Shown here one piece after another: positions 34,501-44,068 of a stretch of DNA of 64,000 nucleotides. The notes beneath the pieces are model-generated. The model searched no databases and was not told the DNA's origin. It saw only the letters and a program-made list of their open reading frames with translations. The translations under genes and the position numbers were made by a program. Position 1 is the first letter of the stretch; every line of letters begins with the position of its first letter. This DNA is from Pedobacter foliorum (GTDB taxonomy: Bacteria; Bacteroidota; Bacteroidia; Sphingobacteriales; Sphingobacteriaceae), in the NCBI RefSeq assembly GCF_013266735.1, contig NZ_JABSNU010000016.1:1-64000 (forward strand), in the 5' to 3' direction.

Positions 34501-35198
34501 CTAATGCCATGTACCTTGCCGGTTTTGATGTTAAGGATGTTCACATGACCGACCTTATCTCTGGAAGAGAGACTTTAGAAGACATTCAATTCATTGGTGC
34601 TGTTGGTGGTTTCTCTAACTCTGACGTTTTAGGATCAGCAAAAGGATGGGCAGGAGCTTTCATGTACAATGAAAAAGCTAAAATTGCTCTTGAAAACTTC
34701 TTTAGCAGACCAGATACTTTATCTGTAGGAATTTGTAATGGTTGTCAGCTTTTTGTTGAGCTTGGCCTGATTAATAAAGACCATGCAGAGAAACCAAAAA
34801 TGTTGCATAACCAAAGTGGTAAACACGAAAGTATATTTACTTCATTAACCTTACAAGAAAACAATTCGGTAATGCTTTCTACGTTAGCAGGCGCTACATT
34901 GGGTGTTTGGGTTTCACATGGTGAAGGTAGATTCCAGTTACCTTACGCAGAGGATAAATACCAAATCGTAGCTAAATATGCTTATGAAACTTATCCAGCT
35001 AGTCCAAACGGATCTGATTACAACACAGCAATGATGTGTGATGAGTCTGGTCGTCACCTGGTAATGATGCCTCACATTGAGCGTTCATTGTTCCAATGGC
35101 ATTGGGCAAATTATCCAAAAGGACGTAAAGATGAAGTTACACCTTGGATGGAAGCTTTTGTGAACGCCAGAAAATGGGTTGAAGATCATAAAGGATAA
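31533..35198 (+). CDS. purL: Phosphoribosylformylglycinamidine synthase, long form
   Basis: Fourth step of purine synthesis (FGAR to FGAM with ATP and glutamine). The 1221-aa protein is the single-chain form: linker region with S-E-H-C-R-H-K, two AIR-synthase-like halves (V-K-A-E-T-H-N-F-P-T, A-A-T-G-S-G-G-E-I-R-D, H-D-x-G-x-G-G-x-x-x), and a C-terminal glutamine amidotransferase with nucleophile Cys in V-G-I-C-N-G-C-Q and His in P-H-I-E-R-S. Codon use and lack of gaps indicate an intact, well-expressed gene. Ends in a strong terminator. A possible purine riboswitch is excluded by the 17-bp leader. Confidence 0.97.
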   Translation: MIYFFSNQSNTVFALQTAQNLSDTDITKLEWLFGGAKLKQETVLADFFVGPRAAMVTPWSTNAVEITQNMAIEGIIRIEEFHKVEENFSDFDPMLSQKYKELNQDIYTINIQPEPIIEVSDIAAYNKQEGLSLSDDEVGYLDGLSKRLGRALTDSEVFGFSQVNSEHCRHKIFNGKFVIDGVEQPTSLFKLIRKTSEENPNDIVSAYKDNVAFIKGPIVQQFAPKRADIPDYYAISDFESVISVKAETHNFPTTVEPFNGAATGSGGEIRDRLAGGQGSLPLAGTAVYMTALSRLEDNRPWEKGVEEREWLYQTPMDILIKASNGATDFGNKFGQPLITGSVLTFEHEEDGRKLGFDKVIMLAGGVGYGKASQAKKQKPSEGDKIVVLGGENYRIGMGGAAVSSADTGALGSGIELNAIQRSNPEMQKRAANAVRGMVESEHNSIVSIHDHGAGGHLNCLSELVEETGGKIDLDKLPVGDPTLSAKEIIGNESQERMGLVIGQEHIETLQKIADRERSPMYTVGTVTGDHRFTFESATTGAKPMDLELKDMFGSSPKVVMDDKTIDRKYQPVTYDKAQLNTYLEQVLQLEAVASKDWLTNKVDRCVGGRVAKQQCAGPLQLPLNNCGVMALDFQGKEGIATSVGHAPLSALIDPAAGSRIAIAESLSNLVWAPLKDGLKSVSLSANWMWACKNEGEDARLYEAVKACSDFAISLGINIPTGKDSLSMKQKYKNDEVIAPGTVIISAAGNCNDITKVVEPVLQKDGGSIYYINLSDDTYKLGGSSFAQILNRIGNETPDVKNADQLKNTFNTLQELIKTEKIQAGHDIGSGGLITTLLELCFADRDLGASLDFSSLGEQDIIKLLFAENIGIVFQATADAEAILSANGVAYHKIGEVTSTASLQLKNNLDELSFDIDHLRDVWFKTSYLLDKKQSGPVKAKERFDNYKNHVLNFNFPAQFDGKKPVLDASKPRPKAAIIREKGSNSEREVANAMYLAGFDVKDVHMTDLISGRETLEDIQFIGAVGGFSNSDVLGSAKGWAGAFMYNEKAKIALENFFSRPDTLSVGICNGCQLFVELGLINKDHAEKPKMLHNQSGKHESIFTSLTLQENNSVMLSTLAGATLGVWVSHGEGRFQLPYAEDKYQIVAKYAYETYPASPNGSDYNTAMMCDESGRHLVMMPHIERSLFQWHWANYPKGRKDEVTPWMEAFVNARKWVEDHKG

Positions 35199-35219
35199 AA
35201 CTTAAAAAATATAAATTAG

Positions 35220-35263
35220 CAAATCCGAATGAACCAGAAGTGGTCATTCGGATTTGTTTTTTT
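35220..35263 (+). terminator. Intrinsic terminator of purL
   Basis: Thirteen-bp perfect stem (35220-35232 with 35244-35256) and a run of seven T, 21 bp after the stop codon. Confidence 0.9.
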
Positions 35264-35370
35264 AGAGCGTTCTTGATGTAACATATTTATATCCGCTCTT
35301 GATCAACCAAATATTCCTTCTTGATATAGGAATTGTTTCACTAAATTTATTTTATAACCATAAATAAACC

Positions 35371-36738
35371 ATGAGCAACAATTCAAGAAGAGACTTTATA
35401 AAAAAGATAGGTATCGGCACCGCAGCGTTATCTGTTGGGAATAGCATATTCGGCGGAACTGCATCAGGCTTTAGCGCCAAAAGCTATAGAAATATTATCG
35501 GAGCAAATGATAGAATAAACGTAGCAACTATCGGAGTTAATAGTCGTGGCAATAGCATGGGTGGCACTATCGCCCAACAAAAAAACACACAGGTAGTTAC
35601 CGTTTGTGACGTAGACAAACGAGCAATTCCTAATGCAATAAACACAATAATGAAGGCTGGGCAAACCACCACGCCCAAATCTGAAAAAGACTTGCGTAAA
35701 GTTTTAGAAGATAAATCAGTTGATGCAATATATACGGCAACACCTGATCATTGGCATGCCCCACTAACCATTATGGCTTGCCAGGCAGGGAAACATGTTT
35801 ATGTAGAAAAACCTTTAAGCCATAACCCAAGAGAAGGTGAAATGGCTGTTGCCGCAGCCAGGAAATACAATAGAATAGTACAAATGGGTGCACAGCGCCG
35901 CTCTGCTCCTACCCTTACTAAAGGAATCGAACGACTCCATCAAGGGGTAATTGGTCGCGTCTACATGGCTAAAACCTGGTATACAAACACAAGAAAGGAA
36001 ACATTTTTAAAACCTGGTAATGTGCCCGACTGGTTAGACTATGATTTATGGCAGGGCCCAGCTCCTCGTGTTGATTACAAAGAAGGTCTAATCCATTACA
36101 ACTGGCACTGGTTCTGGCATTGGGGAACAGGCGAGGCATTAAACAATGGAACTCATGAAGTTGACGTTGCTCGCTGGGGTTTGGGAGTAGATTTCCCAAC
36201 TCGCGTTAGCTCGTCCGGTGGCAGATACCAATTCAATGATGATTGGCAGACCCCAGACACTCAAATAGCGACTTTAGATTATCCCGGCAAGGTAACTTTA
36301 CTTTGGGAAAACAGAAGCTGTAACGGAAGAAAAGTTGAAGGTCAGGAACGTGGAATTATCTTTTATGGCGAAAAAGGAAGCCTCGATACAGGGGATGATG
36401 CTTACAAAATATATGATCTTCAAGGCAAATTAATTGAGGATGTAAAACCTAAATCAGGTGGCGAATCATTAGAGGGAAGAAACACTGCCAGCCCAAGTTT
36501 AGGATTGGATAGTTTACATATAGCAGATTTTTTAGATGCGATAAGAAACAATAGACGGCCTAATTGCGATGTTGAATTGGGTTACAAAAGCACAGTTGCC
36601 ATGCAATTAGCAAATATATCATGGCGAGTTAATAGAGACTTAAAAATTGATCCTAAAAACGGCCACATCGTGGGCGACAAAGAAGCCCAAAAACTATGGG
36701 GCCGTACATATGAAAAGGGATGGGAGCCTAAAATTTAA
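35371..36738 (+). CDS. Exported Gfo/Idh/MocA oxidoreductase
   Basis: NAD(P)-dependent sugar oxidoreductase family, 455 aa. The N-terminus S-R-R-D-F-I-K-K-I-G-I-G-T-A-A is a Tat signal, so the enzyme folds with its cofactor before export. Rossmann start I-N-V-A-T-I-G-V-N-S-R-G; the catalytic E-K-P motif is in Y-V-E-K-P-L-S; then W-Y-T-N-T-R and the conserved N-W-H-W-F-W-H-W-G-T-G-E-A-L-N-N-G-T-H region of Bacteroidota members. Some relatives remove or oxidise sugars in polymers. It stands alone, convergent with the PD40 gene. Substrate unknown. Confidence 0.85.
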   Translation: MSNNSRRDFIKKIGIGTAALSVGNSIFGGTASGFSAKSYRNIIGANDRINVATIGVNSRGNSMGGTIAQQKNTQVVTVCDVDKRAIPNAINTIMKAGQTTTPKSEKDLRKVLEDKSVDAIYTATPDHWHAPLTIMACQAGKHVYVEKPLSHNPREGEMAVAAARKYNRIVQMGAQRRSAPTLTKGIERLHQGVIGRVYMAKTWYTNTRKETFLKPGNVPDWLDYDLWQGPAPRVDYKEGLIHYNWHWFWHWGTGEALNNGTHEVDVARWGLGVDFPTRVSSSGGRYQFNDDWQTPDTQIATLDYPGKVTLLWENRSCNGRKVEGQERGIIFYGEKGSLDTGDDAYKIYDLQGKLIEDVKPKSGGESLEGRNTASPSLGLDSLHIADFLDAIRNNRRPNCDVELGYKSTVAMQLANISWRVNRDLKIDPKNGHIVGDKEAQKLWGRTYEKGWEPKI

Positions 36739-36781
36739 GATCCTCTTTCAATAAAAATATAATGCATTAGCAATCCTAAAA

Positions 36782-37747
36782 TCAAAATGCCGAATAACTT
36801 ACTCCAAGTTCGTTAACAGTAGTATTGATTTTAGGATTGTATGCATTTAAAGACCATATTTTTCCACTGGTAATATGGGCAATATAAAGATCATACCCTC
36901 CTATAGTTCCACTTCTGGTACTCGATAATATAACATATTCGGAACCGCAGGGATAAGCATCAGAATAGTTCTCATTATTTTTATTAAACGGCAAATAAGT
37001 TGGAGCCTTACCATTAAAATAGCCCATATAAATCTGATCATTTTCATTACCCGCACTGTACCAGCTTGAATAGAGATAAGTTTCGGCATCTCTTACAATT
37101 GGATAATATTCCTGTACATTTACTGCATTAGCCAGTGCTTTATTTTCGGCGCCATCTACATTTACCATGTAGATACCGGAGTTTGCTCCATCGCACATGG
37201 CGTAAACCAGCTTTTTACCATCACTGGTAAAATAAGGCATAGATTCTTCTAATGAAGATTCACCTACAGCTGTTATTCCAAAAGTAGAAAGATCCATAAT
37301 TTTCATTCTGCCATCCTGCTTAAAAACAAGGTTTTTTCCATCAGGAGAAAACTTAGGATCTTCATCACGCTTCTTATTTCCTTTTGTTAAGTTAATTGGT
37401 TGAGCAGATGAACCCAGCGACCACAAATAGATATCCCAGTTGTCGTTAGCTGAAGGCTTGCCCATAAATACAATTTGCTTTCCGTCTGGAGAAAAGTGGG
37501 CATTCATAGGATCATTAACAATCCACTGATCGCTCAAAGTACTAAGTTTATTTGTAGAAAAATCGTACAGATACACTTTAGAGTCTCCAGATCCATAAAT
37601 TGAATAATTATGGAACACTATTTTTCCCTTTATCGCAGGAAGCCCTGTTTCAGGCGGCTCCACCCCTGGAACACCTCCAGCCTGCGACTTCGATTTACAT
37701 TGACACATTAATAAAATAACAACCAGCAAACACAATTCTCTTTTCAT
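36782..37747 (-). CDS. PD40/TolB-propeller lipoprotein
   Basis: A 321-aa lipoprotein (lipobox L-M-C-Q-C near residue 17) made of TolB-like beta-propeller repeats: H-F-S-P-D-G-K-Q-I-V-F, K-F-S-P-D-G-K-N-L-V-F, Y-F-T-S-D-G-K-K-L-V-Y, plus two more diverged copies. No catalytic residues are evident, so it probably binds a ligand or other PUL proteins at the cell surface. Downstream of susD with an 85-bp gap and on the same strand, it looks like the last gene of the susCD operon. Confidence 0.75.
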   Translation of the reverse strand: MKRELCLLVVILLMCQCKSKSQAGGVPGVEPPETGLPAIKGKIVFHNYSIYGSGDSKVYLYDFSTNKLSTLSDQWIVNDPMNAHFSPDGKQIVFMGKPSANDNWDIYLWSLGSSAQPINLTKGNKKRDEDPKFSPDGKNLVFKQDGRMKIMDLSTFGITAVGESSLEESMPYFTSDGKKLVYAMCDGANSGIYMVNVDGAENKALANAVNVQEYYPIVRDAETYLYSSWYSAGNENDQIYMGYFNGKAPTYLPFNKNNENYSDAYPCGSEYVILSSTRSGTIGGYDLYIAHITSGKIWSLNAYNPKINTTVNELGVSYSAF

Positions 37748-37832
37748 AATGTAAACTTCAAAGAAGGTGCCTGAAAAATGAGTTCCCTAGACCCAAATTC
37801 CAGACACTTCTTAAATTAAAAATTGGCCATTC

Positions 37833-39314
37833 TTAATATCCTTTGTTCTGAACAAGTTTATTGTTCCTGTTAAGCTCATTCTGTGGAATAGGCAAAAGCC
37901 TTTTATCTGAATTCATATTATAATTCATTTGTTTACTACCCCCATCGCAGGTTATAACATATTCCTTAAGTGCACCTATTACCGGCTCAAGTTTATTGGT
38001 ACGTATCAAATCAGACCAGCGTTGCCCTTCAAATGCCAGTTCCAGTCTTCTTTCGTTCAATATCTTGTCGGCAAGTTGTATATCTGAGAAATCTCCAGGT
38101 TTAATTTCAGATAGATTAACTCTACCCCTAACCAAATTTAAAGGAGCCAGAGCCTCAGCACTGCGACCTAAAGCATTCAATGCTTCAGCTTTTAATAAAA
38201 GTATGTCTGAAAACCTTAATATGTATACGTAATCGCCACTTGCCCAACCTTCAGCATGTCTCCATTTATAAGTAAAAGCTACAGATCCCGAAGTGGCACA
38301 AGGTTTCCAAAACTCATCGGACCATTCCACATCTTCAAATAAAATGGTAGAATTCTTTCTAATTTCATCCCCTTCTGTATCAAATGCCTTCACCAAGTCT
38401 TTAGATGGAGTACAGTATTTTCTCCAATCATCACCAGATATAGATGGAGGTAACAAAAGCTGAGGCCCATAATTAGCCTGTGGAGTAGATGCTTTATATT
38501 GAATCTCCAAAATAGCCTCATCATTTACATAATGAGATCCATCAAAAAGTTCATCATAACTATTATGCAATTTATACCCACGGTCTTCAACATTCTTAAT
38601 GTATTCCAATACCTTATTGTAATCCCTATCTGGTTTTTGAGCATATACTTTAGCAAGTAAAGCATACACAGCTCCTTTAGTAACTCTTGATTTACTTAAA
38701 GAGATTGTGCTGTAACTATCAGGAACAGCCAAGGCATCATTTAAATCAGCTACAATTGCAGCATAAATCTCAGCTTCGGTTGCCTTAGGGACATTTGCTT
38801 CATCAGGATTAATTTTACCGAACTGCATTACCAGTGGTACTCCACCAAAATTCTTAACCAACTCAAAGTAAAAAAGAGCCCTCAAAAACTTGGCTTCACC
38901 CACAATTTGAGCACGTCGATCTCCCTGATCCAGAGTTACATCTTTAACATCGTTTATTTTTTCAAGTACAAGATTTGCTTTAGCTATTCCATTGTACAAC
39001 TGTTGCCAATCATTAAACACCCTTACGTTAAGCGGAGAAATCGACAGATTATCATATTGATATACCTCCTGGGCATCCCCACCAGCATAAGCATTATCAG
39101 AACGTACGTCAGAAAGTAAAAAGAAGTCCCAAACAAAATACTCTGTATAAAGAGAATTGTAAACACCAGTTAATGCAGCTTCAATATCAGAAGCCGTTTT
39201 ATAAGCATTTCCAGTTGTAGCATTGGATTCAGGCTCTTCCGTTAAAAATTTATTACAGGAAGATGCACCCAATGCTATTAAAACACAAATAATGATATAT
39301 AATTTCGTTTTCAT
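37833..39314 (-). CDS. SusD/RagB-like nutrient-binding lipoprotein
   Basis: Surface lipoprotein that captures glycans and caps its SusC partner. The frame opens at 39338, but the ATG at 39314 gives the proper signal M-K-T-K-L-Y-I-I-I-C with lipobox A-S-S-C. Family traits: F-L-T-E-E-P-E-S at the start, the TPR-like helices (A-K-F-L-R-A-L-F-Y-F-E-L-V), L-L-L-K-A-E-A-L-N and the C-terminal N-E-R-R-L-E-L-A-F-E-G-Q-R-W-x-D-L-I-R. It follows susC with 10 bp between them. The glycan bound cannot be read from the sequence. Confidence 0.9.
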   Translation of the reverse strand: MKTKLYIIICVLIALGASSCNKFLTEEPESNATTGNAYKTASDIEAALTGVYNSLYTEYFVWDFFLLSDVRSDNAYAGGDAQEVYQYDNLSISPLNVRVFNDWQQLYNGIAKANLVLEKINDVKDVTLDQGDRRAQIVGEAKFLRALFYFELVKNFGGVPLVMQFGKINPDEANVPKATEAEIYAAIVADLNDALAVPDSYSTISLSKSRVTKGAVYALLAKVYAQKPDRDYNKVLEYIKNVEDRGYKLHNSYDELFDGSHYVNDEAILEIQYKASTPQANYGPQLLLPPSISGDDWRKYCTPSKDLVKAFDTEGDEIRKNSTILFEDVEWSDEFWKPCATSGSVAFTYKWRHAEGWASGDYVYILRFSDILLLKAEALNALGRSAEALAPLNLVRGRVNLSEIKPGDFSDIQLADKILNERRLELAFEGQRWSDLIRTNKLEPVIGALKEYVITCDGGSKQMNYNMNSDKRLLPIPQNELNRNNKLVQNKGY

Positions 39315-39324
39315 AATCTTAGAT

Positions 39325-42300
39325 TTAAAAAGAAACACTTAGTCCAAAAATAAACTGTCTAACCTGAGGGTAAGTACCATAATCAATACCTAAAGCACCA
39401 TTAGAACTCTCCCCACCCGTACCAGCAAAGGCACTCACCTCAGGATCATACCCTGAATATTTTGTAAAAGTCAGTAAGTTTTCGCCTGTCACATACAACG
39501 ACACGCTTCTTAGCTTCATTTTGCTTAACACCGATTGCGGTAGTTTATAGCCCAGCGTAAGCGACTTTACCCTTAAGTAAGAACCGTTTTCAATAAATCT
39601 GGAAGAGATATCTGAATTAATCACGTTTCCTGATTCAGCTCTTGGAATATCAGTGATCTGACCTTCTTTTGTCCACCTTCTCAACACAGCTACAGATTGA
39701 TTTCTATAATCCATCATTCCTTCTGTCTCTATACGTGTTGCATTAAAAATATCATTTCCCTGTACTCCCTGTAAAAACAAGTCCAAGCTAAAACTCCCAT
39801 AAGAAACTCTATTCGTAAAGCCGTAAGTAAACTTAGGATTTGCATTTCCAATCACTTTTCTATCTCCTGCATCCAATGCACCATCCTCATCAATATTGTA
39901 TCCATTACCATTTACATCCTCATAGATCATGTTTCCGGTTTTAGGATCAACCCCTTTAGAAACATAACCCCAAAAAGTACCAATAGGCAATCCTTCTTTG
40001 ATAATGGCAGCTTGTTGTCTTTGTGGAATCCCACCTACAGCAAGTTCCTGATCTCCAATATAACCTACTTTATTTCTATTGAATGAGATGTTAAAATCAG
40101 ATTCCCATTTAACTGCCCCCGTAAGATTCTTTGTATTCAATGCAAATTCAATCCCCTTATTTTCTAGCTTACCAATGTTCTGCAATGCACCTAAAAAGCC
40201 ACTTGAAGTAGGTACAGGTTTATCGAACAATAAATCAGCAGTAGATTTTCTGTACAAATCCACTGATAAATTAATTCTGCTTTTAAATAGACTCACATCT
40301 ATACCAATATTATTTTGAGTAGTACTCTCCCATCGCAGATTCCTGTTTTCAGGAGTTTGGGGAGCAGTTCCAGAATTCACTTGCTCTCCTAGAATATAAT
40401 TACTTCCGGTTGCTATAAGTCCATACCAGGCATAAGGACCAATATGATCGTTACCAACTTTACCCCAAGCATATCTGATCTTTAAGTCACTAATAAACTC
40501 CGCATCTTTCAAGAAATTCTCTTTTGATATTCTCCATCCGGCAGAAAATGACGGAAAAAAGCCCCAATGCTTATCCGGTCCAAAAACTGAAGATCCGTCT
40601 GCTCTTAAATTACTCGACAATAAATATTTATCATCATAAGCATAACGCACCCTACCTACAAAGGAAGTATTAGTACGCGCAGCCCTTCCGCCTGTTGCAG
40701 AGTTAATAATAGAACCTCCATTTACAGTTGGCACGCTTATGCCGCTAAATCCTTTGGTTTCTATTTCAGAAGACTCAGAAGTGGTACGACTTGCAGTATA
40801 ACCTACAAAAGCATCTACCACATGTTTTTCAGCAAAGGTTTTAGCATAACTTAGTGTATTTTCAGAAAGCCAGTACTCACTTTCATTCATATTCAAGTCT
40901 GCCAACCCTTTATTAACCCTTCCCCAATCTGTTCTAAATGGATCTAAAAAGTAATTGTATTTACCCCTTTGGCTATCGTATCCAAATAAAGTTTTAAACT
41001 TCAGATCTTTTAAAATTGACACCTCTGTGTACAGGTTCCCAAAAAAACGACTGTTATTAAAACCATTGATTGAACCATCAGTATATGCCACAGGATTATT
41101 AAACGATAACCTTAATGGATTTGCAGTAAAAGTACCATCCGCATTATAAATACCTGTTACAGGAGAGGAAGTAAGTACATTCATAATTACTCCTGAATTT
41201 GCAGACCCTCTGTTGTCATCAATATTACGATCATACCATCTTGCATAAGAAACACTGGTACCCACTTTAATAAAGTCATTTACTTTCTGATCAAGGTTCA
41301 CTTTAAAATTAAACCTGTTCATTGTATTTGTTCTAACTACGCCATCTTGTTTTAGCCATGAACCAGATAAATAATAAGTTGTAGCATCATTACCACCATT
41401 TACCGAAAGCTGATAATTCTGAGCATATGCTTCTCTATAAATTTCTTTATGCCAATCCGTATCGTCTTTATAGTTATCCCAAGCAGCTACCTGACCAATT
41501 TCAGTCATTAACGCAATATAATCGGCTCTATTTAATACGTCTATCTTGTTTTTAACGTTTGATATCCCACCATAAGTACTAAATGAAAGCTGTGCTTTTT
41601 GGCTCTTTCCTCTTTTAGTAGTAATTAGAACTACACCATTAGCTCCAGAAGCACCATATATTGCCGCAGATGCTGCATCCTTTAAAATAGAGATACTTTC
41701 AATATCACTCGGATTAATATCATAAGTGGTAATACTAGGCACCCCGTCAACTACATACAATGGCTCACTATCAGCGGTAATAGAAGTTGTACCCCTAACT
41801 CTGATAGAAAATCCTCCCTGAGGCTTACCTGAAGGTGTTAAAACTTGTACACCTGCGGCTTTTCCTTCAATTGAATAACCAAAATTAGTTGCTGGTCGTT
41901 CTTCCAGGTCTTTAGCACCCACTGTAGATATAGCTCCAAGAATGTCCTTTTTCTGTTGCGTACCATAACCTACTACTACAACCTCATTTAAGCCCTGAGC
42001 CTCTGCAGACATTTTCAGGTTCAAAATAGATTGGTTACTCACCTTAACTTCATAAGTCTTAAACCCAACAGACGAAAACACGAGTGTTCCATTGCCATCT
42101 GGCAGATTTAATGAATAACCACCCTGATTATCTGTTGTAGTGCCAATTTCGCTTCCCTTAAGTCTTACACTTACACCTGGCATCGGTATATTTTGTTCGT
42201 CAGTAACTTTGCCACTAACGGTCAATAGTTCATACCATGATTTATCTCTTTTAATAACTACCGTTTTATCTACTATAGCATAGGTAAGAGGAAACCCCTT

Positions 42301-42603
42301 TAAGCAGCTCTCCAAAGCTTGCTCTAAAGAAACATTGGCAACATTAATATCAATATTTCTGGTTTTATCCAACAAATTATCTTCGTACCAGAGGTGGTAT
42401 CCCGATTGCTTCTTTATTTTCTTTAAAATGGTCTCGACTGATACATTTTTTTCGGACAATGTAATCCTTTGTGCATATCCAGAAGCACAGACTTGAAAAC
42501 AGGTAAAGGCTAGTAAAAATACCGTAAGTTTCATAACTAGAATTGCATATCTAAGTTTTCCATAAAATTCATGGACATACCTATTGGGCGTATAAAAATT
42601 CAT
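39325..42603 (-). CDS. SusC/RagA TonB-dependent transporter with STN domain
   Basis: Outer-membrane importer, 1092 aa. After a long, typical N-terminus (L-V-M-K-L-T-V-F-L-L-A-F, cut near S-G-Y-A-Q) comes an STN domain (about 48-120; I-T-L-S-E-K-N-V-S-V-E-T-I-L) that talks to FecR, then a carboxypeptidase-like CNA sandwich (about 128-205), a plug with L-N-E-V-V-V-V-G-Y-G-T-Q and R-I-R-G-T-T-S-I/V-D-G-V-P, and a 22-strand barrel ending Q-F-I-F-G-L-S-V-S-F. Presence of STN and a sigma/FecR pair upstream means the ligand induces the operon. Intact. Confidence 0.95.
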   Translation of the reverse strand: MNFYTPNRYVHEFYGKLRYAILVMKLTVFLLAFTCFQVCASGYAQRITLSEKNVSVETILKKIKKQSGYHLWYEDNLLDKTRNIDINVANVSLEQALESCLKGFPLTYAIVDKTVVIKRDKSWYELLTVSGKVTDEQNIPMPGVSVRLKGSEIGTTTDNQGGYSLNLPDGNGTLVFSSVGFKTYEVKVSNQSILNLKMSAEAQGLNEVVVVGYGTQQKKDILGAISTVGAKDLEERPATNFGYSIEGKAAGVQVLTPSGKPQGGFSIRVRGTTSITADSEPLYVVDGVPSITTYDINPSDIESISILKDAASAAIYGASGANGVVLITTKRGKSQKAQLSFSTYGGISNVKNKIDVLNRADYIALMTEIGQVAAWDNYKDDTDWHKEIYREAYAQNYQLSVNGGNDATTYYLSGSWLKQDGVVRTNTMNRFNFKVNLDQKVNDFIKVGTSVSYARWYDRNIDDNRGSANSGVIMNVLTSSPVTGIYNADGTFTANPLRLSFNNPVAYTDGSINGFNNSRFFGNLYTEVSILKDLKFKTLFGYDSQRGKYNYFLDPFRTDWGRVNKGLADLNMNESEYWLSENTLSYAKTFAEKHVVDAFVGYTASRTTSESSEIETKGFSGISVPTVNGGSIINSATGGRAARTNTSFVGRVRYAYDDKYLLSSNLRADGSSVFGPDKHWGFFPSFSAGWRISKENFLKDAEFISDLKIRYAWGKVGNDHIGPYAWYGLIATGSNYILGEQVNSGTAPQTPENRNLRWESTTQNNIGIDVSLFKSRINLSVDLYRKSTADLLFDKPVPTSSGFLGALQNIGKLENKGIEFALNTKNLTGAVKWESDFNISFNRNKVGYIGDQELAVGGIPQRQQAAIIKEGLPIGTFWGYVSKGVDPKTGNMIYEDVNGNGYNIDEDGALDAGDRKVIGNANPKFTYGFTNRVSYGSFSLDLFLQGVQGNDIFNATRIETEGMMDYRNQSVAVLRRWTKEGQITDIPRAESGNVINSDISSRFIENGSYLRVKSLTLGYKLPQSVLSKMKLRSVSLYVTGENLLTFTKYSGYDPEVSAFAGTGGESSNGALGIDYGTYPQVRQFIFGLSVSF

Positions 42604-42688
42604 ACTTTTGAGTGTTTGGTTTAATTGAATTAAGGACTGTCGAAAGGTTTTTTACCGCATTTTGCGGAATGGATTGAGCCAAACATTT

Positions 42689-42725
42689 GTCGGTGGTGTT
42701 ACTAGCACCGCCGGCTTTTTATTTT
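42689..42725 (+). terminator. Stem-loop between fecR and susC, T run on the plus strand
   Basis: A strong 10-11-bp stem (42689-42699 with 42705-42715, G-U pairs included) is followed by TTTTTATTTT on the plus strand. All genes here are on the minus strand, where the stem lacks a following T run. It may stop antisense transcription or act as a structured spacer in the fecR-susC message. Confidence 0.55.
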
Positions 42726-42797
42726 AGATCAACCTGGTTTTGGGTAAATTTATCTCATCATATATCTGGTTAGATTTAAAGTTTAAGTAATGTTTAT

Positions 42798-43994
42798 TTA
42801 TGGCATAACAATAATTTTTTTCCCTTCAACAATAAAATGAATATCATTCAGCTCCAATATTTTAAGTAGGCTGGAAATGCTGGAACCCCTAGGAATATCG
42901 CCTGAAAAAGAACGATCAGGTATTCCCGGTCTATACTCAACTTCAACATCGTACCATCTGGCTACCTGCCTCATAATACTTTTAATATCAGACTTACTGA
43001 ATGAGGTAAGGCCGTTTTTCCAAGCAACCACCTGGTCCAGATCTGCCAATTCTTTCATGTTCAATTCACCTGATGGAGACAATAATGCTTGCTGACCGGG
43101 CTTAAGGATTAAACCTTCAGAAGATTTATCTGATCGGATGCGCACACTTCCTTCTAATAAGGTAGTTTTTATTAAGGGCTCATCATCATAAGCCATGATG
43201 TTGAAATGAGTGCCCAACACCTCAACTTCCTGTTTACCATTTACACTAACTTTAAAAGCAGCTTTTTCATTTCTTTTCACTTCAAAATACCCTTCGCCCG
43301 TAAGTGTCACCAAACGTTCGTTCTTTGAAAATACAGTTGGAAATTTAAGTGAAGACATAGAGTTCAATACTACGTCACTACCGTCGGGCAAGATTATTTT
43401 ATATTGTCCTCCACGAGGTGTAGTAATTGTATTGTAGGAAACAGCCGAAGGCTGTGCGCTTACTGTGTTATAAACAACCTGTCCATCTTTATCTTTAATA
43501 ACTGTAACACCGCCAAGTTTAGCCACCTGACCAACTGCTGCAGCAGTAAGGTCTATCTTAGTTCCATTTCCTAAAGTAAGTGTGGCTTTATTACCTCCTG
43601 GCTGGATTACTTCTTTTACATTAGATATGAGAATTGGCTTTTCATGATTGTTCTTACTATAATAAAAGAAAACGCCTGCCAATAGCATGCAAACAATTGC
43701 AGCCGCTGCTGAGATTTTAACAATCAAACTCCTGTTTGACAATTTCCTTATTACAACTTGCTCTTCGGGTATGTGTGGCAACGATTTTTCGATAGCGATA
43801 CGACTTAAAAAGTCAATCCAACTCTTATCAGTATTAAACTTACTTAAGTTTACATAAGTACTGGCAGAATCCTCTTTAATTCGACGAAGTTCGTTTAACA
43901 ATTCAGCATCTTCCACACTCAATTGCTTACCCAACGACTCTTCGTATTCGAGTGACTCTATTAGCTTCTCCCAATCTGGATTTTCTGATGCCAT
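42798..43994 (-). CDS. FecR family anti-sigma factor
   Basis: A 398-aa single-pass inner-membrane protein. The N-terminal cytoplasmic part (about 1-88) binds the sigma factor; one membrane helix follows (about 90-110, S-A-A-A-A-I-V-C-M-L-L-A-G-V-F-F). The periplasmic FecR domain shows T-P-R-G-G-Q-Y-K-I-I-L-P-D-G-S-D-V-V-L-N-S and F-K-V-S-V-N-G-K-Q-E-V-E-V-L-G-T-H-F-N-I, then a DUF4974-like STN-type end (S-I-S-S-L-L-K-I-L-E-L-N). It relays ligand binding by the downstream SusC to the upstream sigma factor. Confidence 0.93.
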   Translation of the reverse strand: MASENPDWEKLIESLEYEESLGKQLSVEDAELLNELRRIKEDSASTYVNLSKFNTDKSWIDFLSRIAIEKSLPHIPEEQVVIRKLSNRSLIVKISAAAAIVCMLLAGVFFYYSKNNHEKPILISNVKEVIQPGGNKATLTLGNGTKIDLTAAAVGQVAKLGGVTVIKDKDGQVVYNTVSAQPSAVSYNTITTPRGGQYKIILPDGSDVVLNSMSSLKFPTVFSKNERLVTLTGEGYFEVKRNEKAAFKVSVNGKQEVEVLGTHFNIMAYDDEPLIKTTLLEGSVRIRSDKSSEGLILKPGQQALLSPSGELNMKELADLDQVVAWKNGLTSFSKSDIKSIMRQVARWYDVEVEYRPGIPDRSFSGDIPRGSSISSLLKILELNDIHFIVEGKKIIVMP

Positions 43995-44068
43995 CTTTTT
44001 ATCGTTTGTTTAATAGTATGTCGCACTATAAACAAAAAAGGGTGACAGCAAAACAAAAAAAAATATAA

